Source: Lumnitzera littorea (taxonomy: Eukaryota; Streptophyta; Magnoliopsida; Myrtales; Combretaceae). From it: 64,000 bases of DNA. The notes beneath the pieces were generated by a model. That model did no database searches. It had not been told where the DNA came from and was given only the letters and a program-made list of their open reading frames with translations. Within the stretch, counting starts at the first letter, position 1, and every line of letters begins with the position of its first letter. Of the stretch, positions 57,713 through 64,000 are shown in pieces. The DNA lies in the NCBI GenBank assembly GCA_024138015.1, contig JAMXBB010000012.1, positions 25,121,579-25,185,578 of the forward strand. The letters run 5' to 3'. Position numbers and translations under genes: made by a program.

Positions 57713-57868
57713 TTAGCCGTGTTTCTCCATGGAATGATCATGCCTTGGATCACGACTATGAACCTTCATCGTGATCCCTTCGGCTAAAATTTCCCCCAAA
57801 ATACTTTACTCTTAATGCTTTATAAAGGATTACGATCAGGATCATGCCCATGGTTTTTTATCATGATC
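57713..57868. promoter_or_regulatory. Nested palindrome with TATA box 34 bp away
   Basis: Outer arms TTAGCCG (57,713-57,719) and CGGCTAA (57,781-57,787) enclose inner arms GGATCACGA (57,747-57,755) and TCGTGATCC (57,769-57,777). TATAAAGG follows at 57,821-57,828. A further dyad GATCATG/CATGATC lies at 57,840-57,868. TTTATAAA is itself symmetric, so the direction of transcription is not decided. Confidence 0.45.
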
Positions 57869-58563
57869 TTGCTACTTTGAATTATTTGCTCCTTTTTCAC
57901 CAAAATCAGAACTACATACTCTTGATTTAAAATCCTAACCTCACCCTTACAAAAAGATCAACATCCCTTCATTATTAACAAAATTACGCCCACACATCTA
58001 CTTGAAAACTCTTAAATCCACTAATTTCATAAAAGATAAATACCGAAAAAAATGATAGATATGTTACCTTATAATTTGAAAAAACCCTGTGTCACTCTTT
58101 ACGTCTAGTTTACAGCCTTAGGAAAACAAAAATGTATCTTTAGAGTCAAACCATTGCTAAACCTTAAATCAACAAGATACTTACTAACAATCCTTTGTAG
58201 GGTTCGCTATGAGTATTGTGGTTTCACATTTTCCTGCATGTTCTCCTTACACTATGAGTAATATAGCGATTAGGGTTGTGATTTTCCAACGAAACCCATT
58301 AAAGTTTTGCAAAGTTAAAGCCTTACCGTTAGGGTTTCATAAATTTTGTCGCTAAGTCCACTTCTATATAAAAAAGGAGTCTAAATGAGTTCTAGGTTAG
58401 AAAGAGTACTTTTGTGAAAGGGTTTGGATTTTTTTATATTTCTAAATTTGCCCTTTATTAATTTTTAAAATTTATCTTATCAACCATTTCATAAAATATA
58501 TTCTTCTAGCAATACAACATTATATATATATATTTTGTATTTTATTTTTGTCTTGGGTGTTAC

Positions 58564-60094
58564 AATATTCATAATAGTTCTTAAACTATCCTTTTTACTT
58601 TCGCCTTTTCATACAAGTTACAAACAATTTTATAAAAATACGAATATAATAGTCAGAAAAACATTTTTGAGAAAAATTTTTATTAAAGAAGTTCGCTTAC
58701 TTAAGAGGTTTGGTATCTTGTGGTACTTGTAAGGGGTGTTCTCTTTTTTCATTTTATTTTTTTAGTATAATATATATTTTTTCTTTGGATCTCTCTATAA
58801 TAAAATGAAAACACCGAGAACTCACTTCATTTTCATAGATGGATAAGTTTCTGCACTTGTGATTTTCTATGTCTTCTCATGGTATTTTTTCCTTCTTGCT
58901 ATAATACTTAGATCATATCATAATATAAACCGCAAATATGAACACAAAAGTTTAATGATAATTTCATCAGTAGTTTGATTTGGTAATCATATCATAGTCT
59001 AAAATCTATTACATGTTTGTTTAATTTTTGTACACGTTTCTCAAGTGCATGTCGACTAGTATTTATGGAATTGTGCACAGTGATCACTACATGGATTTGG
59101 GCCAGATGCAAATCATGCTCCTCAAATAAAAGAAATAAAATGTAATGTATGTTAGAAATAGAATATAATATAATATAAGCGTAAAAAGTTTTTTTTGATT
59201 TCCACATCTGGATTTGCTAAAGTTTGTTTTCCTTATTTACAGTGAACAACATGATACATAAGAAAGTAAAAATTATTGCAAAAAAGAAAAGAAGTTTACT
59301 AATTTATAAAAATTAAGTTTCAATTATTTGTGAGATAAGAGATATTCTCTTTACTTGAAAGAAAGTTAAAAAAAAATTATTGTTATAAAGTTAATTTTTA
59401 TGATATGATATTTATATTATTAAAGCGTTTAGAATTTTAAGTAATTATCGAAACAATAACTTGATTATTTTTATTTATTTAATCTTTTAAATAAAATATT
59501 TATTATTGATAAATAATTTTTTTAATACATTTAATTATAAATATAAAACAATTTAAAAATTTTAAGAAAACAATCCACATCCAACATTTTCATTATTCCT
59601 TTTTTTTCTCTCTCTTCCTCATATAATATTCTCACTATTACTTATTTCTTTTCCCATAACTCTCATTTCTCTTTTTTCTCCATCTATTATTATATTTTAT
59701 TAATATTATAATATATTTAATTATATTATATAATTTTATTTATTTTATACTCACACATCCGTTAGTTAATATTATAAGCATATTTATTTTTATTATATCG
59801 ACATTTTAAATCAAAATACTTAAATCAACGGGAACCTAATCGATTTAATTAGCTATGTTTATTTATCAACTCCTCTTCTCGCATCAGACGGAAAAGACAC
59901 TTCCTGCACACTTTCTCCCCGCACATTTGCAACCTATCACGATTCACATCAATTACTTTACTAGAAAATGTTTTTTAAAAATTAGTTTTTCTTTCTTTTT
60001 TATTTTTTAAACTATATTTTGCTGGCGAAAAGAAAGATTATTTCAACTCAACTGTCGTTTATTTTAAGCCATTAAAATAACCGCGTGGAAGCCA
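58564..60094. other. AT-rich low-copy-looking spacer
   Basis: No recognisable transposon coding or RNA gene. Longest frames (58,535-58,732; 58,992-59,207) have AT-driven composition. Poly-T/A stretches near 59,340-59,760. Confidence 0.35.
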
Positions 60095-60260
60095 AGTCAA
60101 AATAATCCATCCACCGACTTCAAGAATACATATCCACCGTTGATATTAAACCATGTACTTCAAATCTCCATCGTCAATTCATGAGGCCATTCCGTATATA
60201 TATCATTCCCAGGATCGACGCAGTTCCTGGGTTATCTGCGTGCTGTTCTCTGTATCTTGT
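60095..60260 (+). promoter_or_regulatory. Promoter-like segment, copy A
   Basis: CCATCCACCGACTTCAAG... to the TATA-like CGTATATATATCATT at ~60,193. It aligns with copy B at 63,710-63,830 over about 110 bases. The following sequence is T/G-rich and resembles plant leader or intron sequence. Confidence 0.4.
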
Positions 60261-63200
60261 GTTTTGGGATGTAATGGATTGTGTGCGATTGGTTGGAGAT
60301 TTTGCTTCGTTAATCCGCAGTTTATATTCATTTGCCTGAATTTCCGTTATCGTTTATCTACTTTTGCTAGTGTTTTGGTTTGGGGGGTTCAATAATTCTT
60401 TTCGTACTTCTTTGCTGATGTGTTTTGGGAATTTTGATTAGGATTGTTGTTGCCTTGGATTTCGAAACTAGATTCTTGGAAGTCGGTTTATCAGTGATCG
60501 GAAACCGTGTGTTGGAAAAGCAATGCCTTACGTTATGAGATCTTTGAATTGTTAGCTGATCATTGCGTACAAAGTTCGGTTTGCCTATCATTTTGGAGAT
60601 TTTGGGGAACAAGTGACGAGTTTCTTGAACTGAACGCTGACTTTGCGTTTTTTTGATTGATTTATTAGTCCTAAGATCTGGTTCTGCTGTTGATTGCGAT
60701 CTGGTTTTTAGAATCTTGCAAAAGGAAAGGTGACTATTGCCAAACTTTCTAATTTTGGTATTTTGAGATCAAGTGATGGCTTCTTGTCGATTGAGAACCA
60801 GTCTTGAAAAATAAAGGTGGCTATTACCAAACTTTTAATTGACGATATTCTTTTCCCATCTGGAATCCTTAAAAACTTAATTTTGTAGCTGGATTTCGTT
60901 GTTTGGTGCCTTTAAAGAGGAGAAATGGAAGAGATAGTCTGATGTGATTTGCGTAGGGTGATTCGATTCATTGTTGCCTTGGATATCCATATTAAATTAT
61001 TGAAAGTTGGTTTATTATTGATCAGGAACTGCATGTCGGAAAAAGCAATTCTTTATGGAATGAGATCCTTTGAATCGTTGGTTGATCAAGTCTGCAAAAT
61101 TTTATCTGAGATACTTGTGATTTTGGAGATTTTGGTGAAGAACTAATTTCTTTCTTGAACAGTCAGATCGTATCTTTGCAGTTTTGATCGACTTATTTCC
61201 ATGCTTTTTTTTCTTTCGGTCGAGATCTGGTTTCAGAATCTTCAGAAACGAAACTTGATCCAAAAATCATTCTATTCATCGCATATTGTTTTCCTTTTTG
61301 TATATTACAATGTTCTTTTTCTATCAGGAAATCCTTGATGGGTTTCATAGTTTGGGATTCCATTTTGAGTTGGGGCTATCAATTTTATTCGTAGATTGGC
61401 CTTGTAAGAGAAGAGAAAAGGAAGGGATAGCTTCGTCGGATGGGTTTTCCAAGAGATTCTCTTCCCTTTTATTCTTGGACTTGCTAATCTTTTTTTCTTT
61501 AATTTAATTTTTTTTATTTGCAAAGCTGTTGCGTTAGTGAGTTAATGTATTCGTCCTTATTTTGTAGGATGAAAGCTCTTTTCAGTTAGGGGGTCTCTTT
61601 CAGAAGCCTAAATTATCCATAATGTGTAAACTGTTTAATCTTTCTTTTGATTTCACTTTTAAGGCTTTAAAAAACACGTGAAGCTTCCCTTGTGTCCTCG
61701 ACTATATGGATGCATTAGATCTTATGATTGTTGATGCGTTTGTGCCAGTACGTGTCATCAATCATTGGTCATCACAGACTCATTCCACAGGCTTGGAAAG
61801 GAATGGATGATGCCACTCATGCGATTTAATGGTTGTTCAAATTATTTCTTGACTTCATTGAGTTGGAATGCACTAGGCAGTGAAATAAAATGGTTTATGT
61901 TGTGCTGTGGTAGGTTGGTGGACTATGTCATGAAGAATTGACATTATGGATGAGTATCTCTTTGGTCCTTTTTAGTGCTATTGCTATCCTTCCAGCAACT
62001 TTGTCCATTATTTTGATCTCTTCATAATTCTGATCTTTGATCGAGCTTTATTATGTCTTCAATAGGACGAAATAATGATCTGGTGAGCTGAAAAGGAGGG
62101 TGGTGTATGGTTCTGACAATCCTGTTACAAGTTCATTAAGTTATTTTTAGGTCATATTTAGTTTCTTTATTGTTGAATTTAATCTTATTGCATAATGAGC
62201 AAGGAGTGAATGTTAGATTATCCACTTTTGTCTAGCAGGAAGGAGGCACGGTCTATAGCAAACTGCTGACAATGTCTCTTCTACTTGAACAGGTTTAGAA
62301 GTAGCTCTTTTGGTCTTGGTTTATTATTTGATCCTTTATTACTCGATACTATAGATCTAAATCAGAAAAATTCAATCAATGCCAAGTGATTTTCTAGTGA
62401 TTAATGTGTCAACAATTTCTTGCTCTTTGGTATGCGTCCATTCTCATTCTGCTTGCTGGACAATGGATTTTAATTTTTCAGGGTAATTCATTACCTTCAA
62501 ATGACAGATTCAATCAAACCCATATAGAAGCTTTGAGAAAATAATGGAATGATGTAACCTTACTCTTTTGCATTTTGAATTTTCTCTTTTGTTGGAAGGA
62601 GATGTTACTACTAAGATCTATCAAGTTTGGATAAGCTTTTCCGTAAGTTCTTTTAGATCTTGATGTTGATTTGTTTTCTGTCAACGGATGTAGAAAAGGC
62701 TCTTTCTTAAGACTGAGATTTCATGAATTTAGATTTTTGTCAACAACAAAAGCTTTTTCTTCTTGGAAGCTCATTCAGTGGTTATATTGTGGGGCCTTTT
62801 TCTGTTTTTGGTGTAATGTTTCTTATCTGATGATATATCTGGAGTAACTTGTCCATCACTGCTTCTGGTGGCACTATTCAGTATTTCTTAGTTCCTCCAA
62901 ATCTTCAGTTTGCTTAATTTTGGTTGGGACACAGCTTGTCTGCAATTGTGTTGGTAGGGGTTCTTGCTTATGTTTTCTGCTTAACCTCTTGATCATTCTT
63001 GCCACTTGTTGGTTTTTTCTTGGCAGTTGGCTCATAGACATGTTCGATTAGATTTGGCATTAAAGCTTGGGTGGCCTTGTCTTTGCTCTCAAGCTAATTG
63101 TATCTAGTGTATGTTCAAGTCTGACATTGCTTATAGAAAATGAGGTCTTGGCACGTTAAAACACTAAATTGCATTGCATTTGTTTGCACTGATCTTTTGC

Positions 63201-63640
63201 AACTCAGTGGAGGGAAAGCATTTTGATTCTTGTGACTTCAATGGTTGGAAATGGTCTAGGCAGCAAGGAACTTAGGTATATTTGTTTGTATTGTGATGAA
63301 CTGGGTAGGAGCACTTGATTTCAATTTTGAGGTGTTCCTTGGTCTATGGGTTTTCTGCTTGACTCTCTTGTAGGAAAAAAAATCATCATGTGGAGTTTAG
63401 AGGCTGGACATATTTTGGTGATTATTGGACTTCTGTAGCAGAATCTTTCAGGATTTATTTTGTGGAGGGATTTTATTTGCTTTATAAGTGAATTGATCTG
63501 CGAGTATTGGGTCTTTCTGGAGCTGTTGTTGCAGCTAAGGGAAAAGGTGCTTTCTGAGGATGCAATTTTTTATTTTTCGTGAGTTATCATAATTTGTTGG
63601 CCTAGAAAGGCTTAAATTCATGCATAATGCGGAACTAGAG
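60261..63640 (+). other. Possible non-coding transcript or long leader
   Basis: T-rich, with plant intron-like composition, many TTTGCAG/TTGTAG/TCTATCAG acceptor-like sites, and no ORF longer than 81 codons. A stretch beginning TTGTTGCCTTGGAT at 60,447 recurs at 60,971 (offset 524), followed by colinear diverged text for ~250 bases. A smaller repeat GGTG(A/G)CTATT(G/A)CCAAACTTT occurs at ~60,730 and ~60,814. Strand is inferred from base composition only. Confidence 0.35.
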
Positions 63641-63699
63641 GGGTGGAAAGTATCACTGCATTATCTTAAGCGATCAAAAAAGATGGCCTACATCCAACT

Positions 63700-64000
63700 C
63701 CAGTCAGATAAAGATAACCAGCGTTCACCAAACTTCAATGAATGTATACCCACCATTGATACAAGACATATATCTTCAATCTCCACCACCCATTAGAGAG
63801 GCTTTCCCCTATATATCCACCATCCATTGTCTCCTTTGCTAGAGTTTTGATTTGGCGGCTTGATGCAATATTCTTTACTTGGAGATTGATTGCAATCTTC
63901 GTTGAGTATTTGAAACTGAATATTAATGTCATGTTTCATTTGTACTAAGAGTACAATTTTGGTGACTATCTCTGCTAGGATTTTGGTTTTGCAGTTCAAT
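63700..64000 (+). promoter_or_regulatory. Promoter-like segment, copy B, and start of a second unit
   Basis: CAAACTTCAATGAATGTATACCC... with CCCTATATATCCACC at ~63,808, then CTTTGCTAGAGTTTTGATTTGG, which aligns with CTTTTGCTAGTGTTTTGGTTTGG at 60,361. Copy B lacks about 140 bases found in copy A between the TATA-like site and this block. The unit continues past the window. Confidence 0.4.

Larger units (their letters stand above)
56870..58563 (-). repeat. Probable LTR remnant
   Basis: Ends GGGTGTTACA at 58,563, i.e. TGTAACACCC on the - strand, a common gypsy LTR start. Contains a 3 x 37-bp tandem repeat (57,107-57,217) and the nested palindrome/TATA segment at 57,713-57,868. The left boundary is not defined. 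Confidence 0.4.

Overview
This is an AT-rich stretch of plant nuclear DNA, almost certainly an angiosperm. It is built almost entirely from LTR retrotransposons and their remains. The evidence is plant-type Ty3/gypsy coding regions, primer-binding sites matching plant tRNA-Asp and initiator tRNA-Met, a hAT-type MITE, and solo LTRs nested in one another. The species cannot be named from the sequence. No intact host protein-coding gene was recognised.

1-11,185: one nearly complete Athila/Tat-type Ty3/gypsy element on the + strand. It has the 3' 440 bp of its 5' LTR, a tRNA-Asp primer site, a gag-pol frame (593-5,965), six ~70-bp nested-palindrome repeats, an apparent internal promoter and spliced leader, a second ORF with an acidic tail (7,327-8,631), a long diverged inverted repeat around a 3 x 68-bp tandem repeat, a polypurine tract and the full 3' LTR. 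The two LTRs differ at 7 of 440 aligned positions, so it is young. Its two reading frames nevertheless carry 11 premature stops and no visible frameshift.

11,186-22,144: an unidentified gene-like fragment next to the 3' LTR and a MITE candidate, then two internally deleted gypsy elements. The first is on the - strand (14,185-18,083, gag and part of protease). The second is a chromovirus on the + strand (18,201-21,468, gag, protease, integrase piece and chromodomain; reverse transcriptase lost).

22,145-~55,000: one old - strand Ty3/gypsy element whose gag-PR-RT-RNaseH-IN order can be followed through six pieces. It is split by a 14.6-kb nest (23,001-37,642) and by four ~3-kb solo LTRs of a single family. 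A further copy of that family, with a partial one and an Athila solo LTR, lies inside the nest. A copia-like solo LTR sits in one of the solo LTRs, and a hAT MITE sits in the gag region. Target-site duplications fix most of the boundaries.

55,000-58,600: degraded LTR sequence, including a ~310-bp LTR with its own TATA box and a second nested palindrome placed 34 bp from a TATA box. 58,600-64,000: low-copy sequence without long ORFs. A promoter-like segment at ~60,116 recurs at ~63,731, and the DNA between contains a 524-bp-offset internal duplication. This may be a non-coding transcription unit or a long 5' leader.

The observation I rate highest is a shared layout: a nested palindrome 31-37 bp upstream of a TATA box. 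It occurs in the 3' LTR, in a separate solo LTR of the same family and in the interior of the Athila-like element, and perhaps in an unrelated LTR remnant at 57.7 kb.
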